This document shows positions 29,354-37,121 of a DNA stretch of 64,000 bases, one piece after another. The notes beneath the pieces were generated by a model. That model was not told the origin of the DNA. It saw nothing but the letters and a program-made list of their open reading frames with translations, and made no database searches. The position numbers and the translations under genes are program-made. Every line of letters begins with the position of its first letter. The stretch's first letter is position 1. Origin of the DNA: Solihabitans fulvus. GTDB taxonomy: Bacteria > Actinomycetota > Actinomycetes > Mycobacteriales > Pseudonocardiaceae. The stretch lies in assembly GCF_008386585.1 (NCBI RefSeq), contig NZ_VUOB01000023.1, positions 1 through 64,000 on the forward strand. Direction: 5' to 3'.

Positions 29354-29395
29354 GTCGCGGTGGATCAGTCGCGGTGGATCAGTCGCGGTGGATCA
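29354..29395 (+). repeat. three tandem 14-bp repeats between VOC and PPOX genes
   Basis: GTCGCGGTGGATCA occurs three times in a row with no mismatch (29354-29367, 29368-29381, 29382-29395). The last copy contains the VOC stop codon on the minus strand, and the first ends just before the PPOX ribosome site. Confidence 0.9.
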
Positions 29396-29848
29396 GAAGA
29401 AGCCGCAGGTCGGCGCACCGGAGGTGGGCGCATCGGTCCCGTCGACCGCGGTCGTGGTGTAGATCTCCAGGCGGATCCCGTCCGGGTCGGTGAAGAAGAT
29501 GCCGCCGGACGCCGCGCCCTCGCCGTGCGGCACCACGCCGTCGTAGGCGAACTCGGCGCCGATGCCGCGCAGCACCTGCTCGGCCGCCTCGACCTCTTCG
29601 ATCGAGTCCACCTGGAAGGACAGGTGGTGCAGGCCGGCGAGGTTCGTGGCGTGGCCGCCCGTGCTCTGCTGCCAGAGCGTGAGGGTCGGCACGCCCCCGC
29701 TGCCAAGGAACGTGAAGCGACGCTCCGCCTCCTTGCCCTCGGCCACGACCTCGAAGCCGAAGACTGTTGTGTAGAAGTCCACCGAACGATCCACGTCGGT
29801 GACGTTCAGCCCGACATGGCCGGTCCGCAACGACCTCACTGCGCTCAC
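29393..29848 (-). CDS. VOC/glyoxalase-fold protein
   Basis: This 151-residue protein has paired beta-alpha-beta-beta-beta units of the vicinal oxygen chelate fold: TGHVGLNVTDVDRSVDFY at the start, LHHLSFQV in the middle and GIFFTDPDGIRLEIYT near the end. Likely metal ligands are His12-like, the HHL His and the Glu of RLEIY. The substrate is unknown. It is divergent from the CGNR regulator and upstream of the PPOX gene. Confidence 0.88.
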   Translation of the reverse strand: MSAVRSLRTGHVGLNVTDVDRSVDFYTTVFGFEVVAEGKEAERRFTFLGSGGVPTLTLWQQSTGGHATNLAGLHHLSFQVDSIEEVEAAEQVLRGIGAEFAYDGVVPHGEGAASGGIFFTDPDGIRLEIYTTTAVDGTDAPTSGAPTCGFF

Positions 29849-29892
29849 GGTCCCTCACATCTCTGGGGATTTGTGCAGGTCAGAGCGACCCT

Positions 29893-29923
29893 CTAACCTT
29901 CGTTGCAGAGGTTAGAAGGTTAG
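29893..29923. promoter_or_regulatory. repeated TAACCT/AGGTTA half-sites in a divergent promoter
   Basis: CTAACCTT (29893-29900) is followed by AGGTTAG (29909-29915) and AAGGTTAG (29916-29923), giving one inverted and two direct half-sites between the divergent VOC and CGNR genes. It is a good candidate operator for the CGNR regulator. Confidence 0.5.
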
Positions 29924-29996
29924 GTGAATGGATGTCAACCGGCAAAGCGTCGATAGTCGGTTAGACTGCGCGGGGTCTGGAAGCTGAGGAGCGAGC

Positions 29997-30554
29997 GTGA
30001 CTGTCGAGGACCCACGGCCGTTGGTCGGCGAGCCCCTGTCGATCGACCTGCTCAACACGCGGTGGATGGACGCAGGCGTTCGGCACGACCTACTCGAGTC
30101 CGTCGAGGGACTGGCCGCGTGGCTGGCCGGCCCGACCGTCGAGCGGGACCTGCGCGGCCACGCCGTCCGGGCCGACCGCGCCACGCTGGACGCCCTGCTC
30201 GAGGCGCGGGATGCCCTGGCGACGCTCGTCGGCCGACCGGAGGACCCGGCGGGCGCGGCGGCGCTCAACGCGGTGCTGCACCATGGGTGCGTGCGGCCCG
30301 TCCTCGGCGCGGACGGCCCGGTCCAGGTCGTGGAGGTCGACACTCCCGCGTGGCTGCCGGCCTGGGTCGCCGCGGAGAACTACCTGCGGCTGCTCGACGA
30401 TCGGCCCGACCGGATCAGGCCGTGCGGCAACCCCGAATGCGTCCTGTACTTCTACGACGTGTCCAAGAGCGGCACCCGGCGCTGGTGCTCGATGACCGCG
30501 TGTGGCAACCGCGCCAAGGCATCCCGGCACTACACGCGGCACCATCAGAGCTAG
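29997..30554 (+). CDS. CGNR zinc-finger regulator with ABATE domain
   Basis: This 185-residue protein has the N-terminal ABATE domain (GEPLSIDLLNTRWMDAG) and a C-terminal CGNR zinc finger: CGNPEC, then RRWCSMTACGNRAKASRHYTR. These proteins are DNA-binding regulators, usually of adjacent stress or catabolic genes. GAGGAG precedes the GTG start. It is divergent from the VOC-PPOX pair, which it probably controls. Its stop abuts the convergent GNAT stop within a CTAGCTAG palindrome. Confidence 0.9.
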   Translation: MTVEDPRPLVGEPLSIDLLNTRWMDAGVRHDLLESVEGLAAWLAGPTVERDLRGHAVRADRATLDALLEARDALATLVGRPEDPAGAAALNAVLHHGCVRPVLGADGPVQVVEVDTPAWLPAWVAAENYLRLLDDRPDRIRPCGNPECVLYFYDVSKSGTRRWCSMTACGNRAKASRHYTRHHQS

Positions 30555-31076
30555 CTAGTGCGGTAGGCCGGTATTCGCTGTGGTGTCGGTCCAGTCGATC
30601 CGGTAGTACTTCAGCTGATCGTCTTCTGCGGTCAGCCGCATGCCGGCTGCGATCATGACGTGCTGGGATGCGGTGTTGTCGTGGTCCGTGTCGCCTTCCA
30701 CGCGGGTGACACCGCGAGCGCGCGCGAACGCCAGCAGTGCGCGGAGAGCCTCGGACGCGTATCCGTTGCCGTGCACTGATGGGACGAGGCCATAGCCGAT
30801 CGTGACGCTGCCGTTCTCGTCCGGAGTTCCGTGGAAGCCAACGCCGCCGATGGCCTGCCCGTCCTCGCGGCGACGAATCTCGTAGTTGCCGAACGGTCGG
30901 GGATCGCCGGTGTTCGTGCAGGTCTCCAGGAAGCGCCTTGCCGCGAACACCTCGCCCTGGCTCGGGTAGCCGGGCGCCCATCGGGCGGCGTCATCCGGCT
31001 CGCCGGCCGCCACTCGCCGCGACTCGTCGACGCTCAACAGATGAAGCACGAGCCGCGCTGTCCCAAGATCGTCCAT
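30555..31076 (-). CDS. GNAT family N-acetyltransferase (RimJ/RimL-like)
   Basis: This 173-residue protein has the RimJ/RimL-type start TARLVLHLLSVDESRRV, the IGYGLVPSVHGNGYASEAL acetyl-CoA segment and a late NTASQHVMIAAGM motif. The acceptor could be an amino-terminal amine or a small molecule. The ATG at 31076 begins MDDLGTARL; an earlier ATG at 31115 is possible. No strong ribosome site is visible. Confidence 0.85.
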   Translation of the reverse strand: MDDLGTARLVLHLLSVDESRRVAAGEPDDAARWAPGYPSQGEVFAARRFLETCTNTGDPRPFGNYEIRRREDGQAIGGVGFHGTPDENGSVTIGYGLVPSVHGNGYASEALRALLAFARARGVTRVEGDTDHDNTASQHVMIAAGMRLTAEDDQLKYYRIDWTDTTANTGLPH

Positions 31077-31202
31077 GACAGGCAGGGGTATCACCCGCGA
31101 TGGTCGGGACGCCATCGAAATACCCGGCCTGGCCTCGCGCCGTCGCAGTTCGACGCCGCAGGGCGCTTCCGCAGTCGCCGCCACGTGGGTCCCGCGGTCA
31201 GT

Positions 31203-31790
31203 TCAGCGCGGGCCGAGGCCGTTGAACGTGAGTGTCACGGCGCGGGCGCGCTGCATGCCGTCCCAGTTGTAGTGCTCCGCGGCGACGCAGAGCCCGTACA
31301 GCAGCGAGAACAGTTCGGCGATCGTGACGTCCTCGGTCACCACGCCGACCCGCTGGCCGGCGGCGAGCAGGTCGGCGAGCGCGGCGCGCATGTCGGCGGA
31401 GGCCTCGGTCATCTCGTCGGTGGACTTCACGTCCCGGCCCGCCGCGGTGAGCGCGTCGGCGAAGTCCTTCTTCACGGCCGCCTCGCCGACCACGCGGTCG
31501 ACGATCTCGAACAGCGCGGTGTGCGGGTCGCCGTCCTCGACGAGCGCGCGCGTCTGGTCGGCGAGCCGCCGCGTTCTGGCGATGACGATCGCCTCGAACA
31601 GCGCTTCCTTGTTGGGGAAGTGCCGGTACACGGTGCCAACGCCGACCCCGGCCGCCTTGGCGACCTCCTCGATCGGCACGGCCAGCCCGCTGGTGGCGAA
31701 CACGGTCTCGGCGGCCGCGAGCAGCCGCGCCCGGTTGCGTTGGGCGTCGGCGCGCAACGGCCGGTCCTGCGAGGGCTTCGCGGTCACCAC
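31203..31790 (-). CDS. TetR family repressor
   Basis: This 195-residue protein has the TetR helix-turn-helix (EEVAKAAGVGVGTVYRHFPNKEALFEAI) at residues 35-62 and a helical C-terminal ligand domain. The GTG at 31790 follows GGGGAGG by 6 nt. It is divergent from an aldo-keto reductase. The 225-bp gap holds five copies of a CGGAAY-N4-RTTCCG palindrome, one of them 27 nt from this start, so both genes are probably its targets. Confidence 0.9.
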   Translation of the reverse strand: MVTAKPSQDRPLRADAQRNRARLLAAAETVFATSGLAVPIEEVAKAAGVGVGTVYRHFPNKEALFEAIVIARTRRLADQTRALVEDGDPHTALFEIVDRVVGEAAVKKDFADALTAAGRDVKSTDEMTEASADMRAALADLLAAGQRVGVVTEDVTIAELFSLLYGLCVAAEHYNWDGMQRARAVTLTFNGLGPR

Positions 31791-31816
31791 GCACGACCTC
31801 CCCGGCCACCGGTAAC

Positions 31817-31991
31817 CGGAACCCTCATTCCGCAACCCCTGCCTGTGCCGCCGGCCCCACCCGTGTCTCGGGGAGAGGGTAGCCGGAATCCGGGTTCCAC
31901 CTGGACGGGCACAAGCGGAACGTGGATTCCGTCTTGCCTCTAGACAAGCGGAATCCTCATTCCGTATCTTCTAAGCGGAACCATGATTCCG
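31817..31991. promoter_or_regulatory. array of five TetR-type operators
   Basis: Sites at 31817-31832, 31884-31899 (one arm mismatch), 31916-31931, 31949-31964 and 31976-31991 all fit CGGAAY-N4-RTTCCG. The last four are 32, 33 and 27 bp apart, so they lie on nearly the same face of the helix. The array sits between the divergent tetR and aldo-keto reductase genes. Confidence 0.85.
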
Positions 31992-32015
31992 AATGTACCG
32001 ACACGAGGAGACCCC

Positions 32016-33035
32016 GTGCACTACTCGCCCCTTGGCCGGTCCGGCCTTCAGGTCTCCCGCGCCAGCCTTGGCGCGATGAACTTCGGCACCTCCGGGCATG
32101 TCGCCAGCTGCGACGAGCCCGAAGCCCGACGGATCATCGACGCGTTCCTGGCCGCCGGCAACAACGTCATCGACACCGCCGACCGCTACACCGGTGGCGA
32201 GTCCGAGGGGATCGTCGGCCGAGCCGTGCGCGACCGCCGCGACTCCGTGGTGATCGCCACCAAAGCGTTCCTGCCCCAGGGCGACGGACCCAACCACCGG
32301 GGACTGTCGCGGGCGCACCTGACCCGCGCGCTGGAGGCGAGCCTCCGCCGCCTGGACACCGACTACATCGACATCTACTACTGCCACCAGTGGGACTACT
32401 CGGGCACGCCGATCGAGGAGACCATGGCGACGCTGGACGGCTTCGTCCGTTCCGGCAAGGTCCGCTACCTCGGCTGCTCCAACTTCACCGCCGCGCAGCT
32501 GGTCGAGGCCCAGTGGGCCGCCGCGCGTGCCGGGGGCACGCCGTTCGTCGCGCTGCAACCGCAGTACTCGCTGATCTCCAGGGTGATCGAGGCGGAGATC
32601 GTGCCGACCGCGCAGCGGCACGGCCTTGGCCTCATGACGTGGAGCCCGCTCGGTTCGGGTGTGCTCACCGGTCGCTACAAGGAGAACGTCACACCCGAGC
32701 CGGAGAGTCGCATGGGCCGGCTGCTGGCCTCCCCGGCTCCGCAGGCGAACAGGTGGGCGCGGGAACTGCTGACCGAACGGAACCTGCGCATCGCCGAGGA
32801 GGCGGGCAAGGTCGCGGCGGAACTCGGCACGACCACGGCGGCCGTCGCCCTGGCGTGGGTGCGCGACCGCCCCGGTGTCAGCTCGGTCATCGTCGGACCT
32901 CGCACGCTGGAACAGCTCGAACAGAACCTGGCCGGACTGGACCTCGACCTGCCGAAGGAGTTGGCCGCCCGGCTCGACGAGGTGTCCCAGCCGGAGAACG
33001 GGCCCGTCAACGGCCTGCCCGCCAGCGCGGCCTGA
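32016..33035 (+). CDS. aldo/keto reductase
   Basis: This 339-residue NAD(P)H-dependent oxidoreductase has a TIM-barrel AKR sequence. The catalytic tetrad is visible: Asp in VIDTADRYTGG with Tyr five residues later, Lys in VIATKAF, and His in YYCHQWD. The C-terminal cofactor motif SSVIVGPRTLEQLEQNL is present. The GTG at 32016 has GAGGAG about 6 nt upstream. It is divergent from the TetR gene and preceded by three strong operator copies, so expression is probably induced by a TetR ligand, perhaps a reactive carbonyl. Confidence 0.9.
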   Translation: MHYSPLGRSGLQVSRASLGAMNFGTSGHVASCDEPEARRIIDAFLAAGNNVIDTADRYTGGESEGIVGRAVRDRRDSVVIATKAFLPQGDGPNHRGLSRAHLTRALEASLRRLDTDYIDIYYCHQWDYSGTPIEETMATLDGFVRSGKVRYLGCSNFTAAQLVEAQWAAARAGGTPFVALQPQYSLISRVIEAEIVPTAQRHGLGLMTWSPLGSGVLTGRYKENVTPEPESRMGRLLASPAPQANRWARELLTERNLRIAEEAGKVAAELGTTTAAVALAWVRDRPGVSSVIVGPRTLEQLEQNLAGLDLDLPKELAARLDEVSQPENGPVNGLPASAA

Positions 33036-33073
33036 GCCGCGACACCGCTTCTGGTCGCCCCCGTCACCAGCGG

Positions 33074-33108
33074 GCGGTGTGCTCGGCGGCCCGGGGCCGG
33101 CGCACCGC
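33074..33108. terminator. candidate terminator between convergent genes
   Basis: GCGGTGTGC (33074-33082) pairs with GCGCACCGC (33100-33108), with one G-U wobble and a GC-rich inner region, between the aldo-keto reductase and DUF5753 stops. Confidence 0.5.
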
Positions 33109-33146
33109 GTTTGGTTGCATGCGGTCGGGGGAGAAGGCGCACGCTC

Positions 33147-33770
33147 CTAGCCGAGTTCGGCGGCGGTGAGCGCCGCGCGGCGGCCGGCGATGAGGTCGAG
33201 CGAGTCTGCGGGGGACAGGGCGCGGTCGGCGAGGACGGCGAGCGTGTCGCGGGCTTCGTGGATGTCCTTGGGGAGTTCGGAGAACAGCGTTTCCAGGAGG
33301 AGCGGGACGCAGGTCGACGGCGGGCCCGAGCGCGGTTCGAGGAGCGTGAACGGGCAGCGCATGCCCGTGTAGGGGTCGATCCGGAAGGGGAGGACGCGGA
33401 GCGTGATGGTTGGCAGGGCGGACAGTTCGATCAGGTGGGCGAGCTGGTCGGCGAGGATGCGGGTGCCGCCGACCTTGCGCCACAGGGTGCTTTCGTCGAG
33501 GTAGGCGGTGTAGGCGGGCGCGCCGGGCCTGGTGAGGAGGCGGCACTGGCGGGCGAGGACGTCGGGGAGTTCGCGTTCGCGGTGGTGGACGAGGAGTTCG
33601 GCGCGCGCGTAGTCCTCGGTGCGGAGCGGTTCGGGGATGACGGACTGCGCGAGGGTGGTGACGGCGGTGGCGGAGTTCTCCAGGCGGGAGAGGATCTGCC
33701 GGGCGAGCGACTGGTCCTGGACGCGGGTGGTTGGTCGGTAGCGGTGGTGGATGGTTTGGTGTCGGCGCAT
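33147..33770 (-). CDS. DUF5753 protein without a helix-turn-helix
   Basis: This 207-residue protein carries the DUF5753 (Scr1-type) C-terminal domain: QSVIPEPLRTEDYARAEL, YLDESTLWRKVGG, ILADQLAHLIELS and a late ALVLE-like end. The usual N-terminal XRE domain is missing; the first 30 residues are short and basic. The ATG at 33770 has AAGGA about 9 nt away; no upstream HTH can be found in the same frame. It is divergent from a complete HTH-DUF5753 gene, so it may be a truncated paralog or a partner that modulates it. Confidence 0.72.
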   Translation of the reverse strand: MRRHQTIHHRYRPTTRVQDQSLARQILSRLENSATAVTTLAQSVIPEPLRTEDYARAELLVHHRERELPDVLARQCRLLTRPGAPAYTAYLDESTLWRKVGGTRILADQLAHLIELSALPTITLRVLPFRIDPYTGMRCPFTLLEPRSGPPSTCVPLLLETLFSELPKDIHEARDTLAVLADRALSPADSLDLIAGRRAALTAAELG

Positions 33771-33998
33771 GCGGAAGTCCTTGGGTGGGAAGGAGATCGG
33801 CCGGGCGAGAGCGCGCGCAGCGTCACCTGCGGTCTCATGTGGACGGTTACGGGGAGCCGTCGACCGCCCGGCCGACCACGGCCGACGGCCGCATCGCAAA
33901 GGTAACGGCAAAGACTTTGACAGGCCATCGCTCGATCGTGTGTCATCGGCGAAGGCAGGATGATCGGCGCGACCGACACACAGGAAGGCGGGCCGACG

Positions 33999-34844
33999 AT
34001 GCCGCGACGGGACACTTCGGCGCTGAAGTGGCTGCTTGGCGCGACGCTGCGGAACCACCGGAAGGGCGCCCGCAAGAGCCTTCGGGACAGCGCCGACCTG
34101 CTCGGTGTCTCCGACAGCAAGATCAGCAACATGGAGTCGGGTCGCTACGGGCAGCCCGCCGACGAGGTCGCCAAGCTGTTTGCCTTCTATGGTGCGGAAT
34201 CCGACCGCGTCGAACGCATCATCGAGTTGATCGAGGCCGAGGACGAGGGCACCTGGTGGTCGCCGTGGTCCCGAATCCTGCCGGAGTGGTTGCGGCTGTA
34301 TTCAGGCTTGGAGGGTATGGCCAACTCGGTGTTCGTCTACGAACCGCTGGTTGTGCACGCGCTGCTCCAGACTGAGGACTACGCCAACGCGGTCGCCGCG
34401 TCGGCCCGCCGGCTGCGACCTGCTGATGCCGATCAGGTGGTCCAGTTCCGGATGGAACGTCAGCGGCGGATCTTCGAGGAGCCTGATTCGCTGCGACTTC
34501 ATGCCGTGCTGGAGGAATCCGTCCTCCATCGGCCTGTCGGCGATCCCAGGGCCATGCGAGGCCAGCTGCTGAATCTTCTGAAGGTCGCCGAGCTGCCCAA
34601 TGTGGATCTTCAGGTGATCAGGACCGATGTTGGCGTGCATGTTGGGCACAACGGTCAGTTCACCTTGCTCGGCTTCGCGGACTTCGATGACGCGGTCTAC
34701 GTGGAGCTGCAAGAGGATGCGGTTCATCTGCACGATCCGGCGCAGGCCAGGGCCTATAGGATGTCCTCGATGAGCCTTCGTGATGCTGCACTGGGGCAGC
34801 GTGAAACCGCATCCTTGATCACGTCACTGATCAAGGAGCTGTAG
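33999..34844 (+). CDS. Scr1-family XRE/DUF5753 regulator
   Basis: This 281-residue protein has an N-terminal XRE helix-turn-helix (SADLLGVSDSKISNMESGR) and the DUF5753 domain (VYEPLVVHALLQTEDYANAV, VLEESVLHRPVGD). Such regulators, abundant in actinomycetes, usually pair with a DUF397 protein, as here (18 nt downstream). Some are linked to morphological or antibiotic control. The ATG at 33999 follows AGGAAGG by about 9 nt; an in-frame ATG at 33960 has poor spacing. Confidence 0.9.
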   Translation: MPRRDTSALKWLLGATLRNHRKGARKSLRDSADLLGVSDSKISNMESGRYGQPADEVAKLFAFYGAESDRVERIIELIEAEDEGTWWSPWSRILPEWLRLYSGLEGMANSVFVYEPLVVHALLQTEDYANAVAASARRLRPADADQVVQFRMERQRRIFEEPDSLRLHAVLEESVLHRPVGDPRAMRGQLLNLLKVAELPNVDLQVIRTDVGVHVGHNGQFTLLGFADFDDAVYVELQEDAVHLHDPAQARAYRMSSMSLRDAALGQRETASLITSLIKEL

Positions 34845-34862
34845 CCAGACCAGGAGGTCGCC

Positions 34863-35054
34863 ATGACCACCCACGCCTTCACCGCCGCGCGGTGGATCAA
34901 GTCCAGCCGCAGTGCCGAGAACGGCAGCTGTGTCGAGGTGTCCGCCGTCCCGGGCCTCGCCGGGGTGCGCGACTCCAAGAACGCCGACGGGCCCGTCCTC
35001 ACCTTCCCGGCACCGGCCTGGCGGCACTTCCTCGACTCGCTTCGAACCGCCTGA
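34863..35054 (+). CDS. DUF397 protein
   Basis: This 63-residue protein matches DUF397: ARWIKSSRSAENGSCVEV near the start, GVRDSKNADGPVLTF in the middle, and WRHFLDSLRT at the end. DUF397 proteins act with HTH-DUF5753 regulators, in some cases like antitoxin or modulator partners. GGAGG precedes the ATG. It is co-directional with the upstream regulator. Confidence 0.92.
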   Translation: MTTHAFTAARWIKSSRSAENGSCVEVSAVPGLAGVRDSKNADGPVLTFPAPAWRHFLDSLRTA

Positions 35055-35071
35055 CCGCTACCGCCTGATCC

Positions 35072-36940
35072 TTACCGCCTCGGCCGCCGCGGCTCCGGCT
35101 GCGGCCTCGCCACCACCTCGGCCAAACCGATGATCGGTCCGGTGACGGGGTCGTCGTCCAGCTGCGCGACCGCGGGCTTCGTCGTGGGCAGCTTCTCCCG
35201 GCTGGCCACCCACGCGGCCAGCGCCGTCGTGATCGGCACCGCCGCCACCAAACCGATGCTGCCGACCAGCGTCCGGACGATCTCCTGCGCGACGTTCTGC
35301 GCGGTCAGGATCTCGCCGAGGTTCCTGCCCGACACCGCGAACGTCAACAACACCGGCAGCGCGGCCCCCGCATAGGCCATCACCAGCGTGTTCACCGCAG
35401 ACGACACGTGGTCGCGGCCGATGCGCAGGCCCGCCGCGTACAGCTCGCGCCAGCTCAGCTCCGAGTTCGCGCGCCGCAGCTCCCACACCGCACTCGTCTG
35501 CGTCACGGTGACATCATCGAGCACGCCAAGCGCACCGATCATCATGCCGGCCAACAACAGGCCCCTGGTGTCGATCCCGTGCCCGAGCAAGCCGACCAGG
35601 TTGGCGGTGTCCTCGTCAAGGCCGGTCAGCCTGGACACCGCCGCGAAGCCCCAACCGAGCCCACCGATCAGGCCGAGGCTGAGCAGCGTGCCCAACACGG
35701 CCGTGCTGGTTCTCGCTGACAACCCGTGCGTCAGGTACAGCACGACGAACATGATCAGTCCCGCACCGACCACCGCGACCGTGAGCGGGTCCTTGCCGGC
35801 CAGGATCGACGGCAACACGAACCCCAGCAACACCACGAAACTCAGCACCAACGCGCCGAGCGCCGCGAGGCCCTGCCACCGCCCGAGCACCAGCACCGCG
35901 AGGGCGAACAGGATCGCGAGTACGCCAAGCGGCAGGCTCCGCTGGAAGTCGACCACCTGGTAGGAGCGGCCGTCGTGCGCATCGCCGCCGGTGTAGTTGA
36001 GCACCACCTTGTCACCGACGGCGAACCGTGGCGTCGTCGGTTCCAGCGGCACGAGCGTGTCGACGCTGCTGCCGCCGGCCGGACCGTCGGACATCGCGAC
36101 CGTCACGGTGGCGCACTTCTTCGCGTTCGGATCATCCGGCTGCGGCGTGCCGACCTGCACGCTCTGCGCGACGCAGCTGCGCTGGGCCACGGCGGTGACC
36201 TCGCCGCGCACGGCCGTCTGGTGCAGGCCGAGGTCCGCGCCGGTGCGCTGGTCGTGGCCGAACGGGTACAGCAGGAGGGCGCCGACGACCGTCGCCAGCA
36301 CGCACGGCAGGAGGAGGAACAGGAGGATCCGGCGCACCCTGGCCGACGCGGGAGCCGCCGGACCGTGACCGTGCCCATGGCCGTGACCGTGGCCCAGATC
36401 GAGGCCCTGGTCGAGATCGGTGGAACCGCGCGAACCGGCCCGACGGCCGACGGAACGGCGTCCGGTGGAGCCGCGCCCGGTGGAGCTGCGCCTGGTGGGG
36501 CTGCGGTCGCCGGAGGCAGGGCCACCGGAGGCAGCGCCTGCGGAGGCCTGTTCGGCGGAGCCTTTGCCAGCGGAGCCTTTGCCAGCCGAGCCTTTGCCAG
36601 CGGAGCCTCTGCCGGTGGAACCGCCGCCAGTGGAGCTGTTGTCGGTGGAACCGCCGCTGGTAGGCCTGCGACTGGTGGGCCTGCGGCTGGTGGAACCGCC
36701 GCCAGTAGAGCTGCCGCCAATAGAGCTGCCGCCAGTAGAGCTGCCGCCGGTCGAACTGCCGTCGGTAGGCCTGCCGCTGGTGGAACCGCGGCCGGAGGCG
36801 TCCCGCCTGGTGGGGCGTTGCCCGGCGGAACCGTGGCCGACGTCGGCCTGGGGCTCGGGCGCGCGGGCGGACTTCCCGGCGGCGGAGCCTGGTCGCTGAT
36901 GCCGCCCGGAAGGCGCGGACCCGTCGTTCACACCCGACAT
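35072..36940 (-). CDS. YibE/F-like membrane protein with repetitive N-terminus
   Basis: This 622-residue protein has a YibE/F-like C-terminal half with seven to eight helices (about residues 335-590), including the LLGHGIDTRGLLLAGMMIGALGVLDDVTVTQTSAVWEL segment. A first helix near 205-225 and an extracytoplasmic domain (CVAQSV...CATVTV) precede it. Residues 1-200 are almost wholly Gly/Ser/Thr/Arg repeats (GSSTGG, GSAGKG units) plus a run of five HG dipeptides that could bind metal. The role of YibE/F is not established. The low-complexity part could be unfolded and cytoplasmic. Frame is continuous and the repeats keep coding. Confidence 0.8.
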   Translation of the reverse strand: MSGVNDGSAPSGRHQRPGSAAGKSARAPEPQADVGHGSAGQRPTRRDASGRGSTSGRPTDGSSTGGSSTGGSSIGGSSTGGGSTSRRPTSRRPTSGGSTDNSSTGGGSTGRGSAGKGSAGKGSAGKGSAEQASAGAASGGPASGDRSPTRRSSTGRGSTGRRSVGRRAGSRGSTDLDQGLDLGHGHGHGHGHGPAAPASARVRRILLFLLLPCVLATVVGALLLYPFGHDQRTGADLGLHQTAVRGEVTAVAQRSCVAQSVQVGTPQPDDPNAKKCATVTVAMSDGPAGGSSVDTLVPLEPTTPRFAVGDKVVLNYTGGDAHDGRSYQVVDFQRSLPLGVLAILFALAVLVLGRWQGLAALGALVLSFVVLLGFVLPSILAGKDPLTVAVVGAGLIMFVVLYLTHGLSARTSTAVLGTLLSLGLIGGLGWGFAAVSRLTGLDEDTANLVGLLGHGIDTRGLLLAGMMIGALGVLDDVTVTQTSAVWELRRANSELSWRELYAAGLRIGRDHVSSAVNTLVMAYAGAALPVLLTFAVSGRNLGEILTAQNVAQEIVRTLVGSIGLVAAVPITTALAAWVASREKLPTTKPAVAQLDDDPVTGPIIGLAEVVARPQPEPRRPRR

Positions 36941-37078
36941 CTTCCCCCGGCGACCGTCCCGGCCCTCGACGGAGGGTCAGCCCGCCAGCTCGGCGGGGTC
37001 GTCGACGGCGATCCGGGCCGCCACGGCGTGCGCCACCAGGCCACCGAACTCCGCCGCCTTTCGGAGGTCGGGCTGGGC

Positions 37079-37121
37079 GCGTCAGGCTGGCTGCGTCGGC
37101 CGGCTGCGTCAGGCTGGCTGC
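37079..37121 (+). repeat. 16-bp direct repeat across the regulator stop codon
   Basis: GCGTCAGGCTGGCTGC occurs at 37079-37094 and 37106-37121, 27 bp apart, with a related GGCCGGCTGC between them. The second copy holds the stop of the response-regulator gene on the minus strand. Between 36977 and 37081 a 34-codon open frame on the minus strand (ending VDDPAELAG) looks like a gene 3' remnant, but it has no start. Confidence 0.7.
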
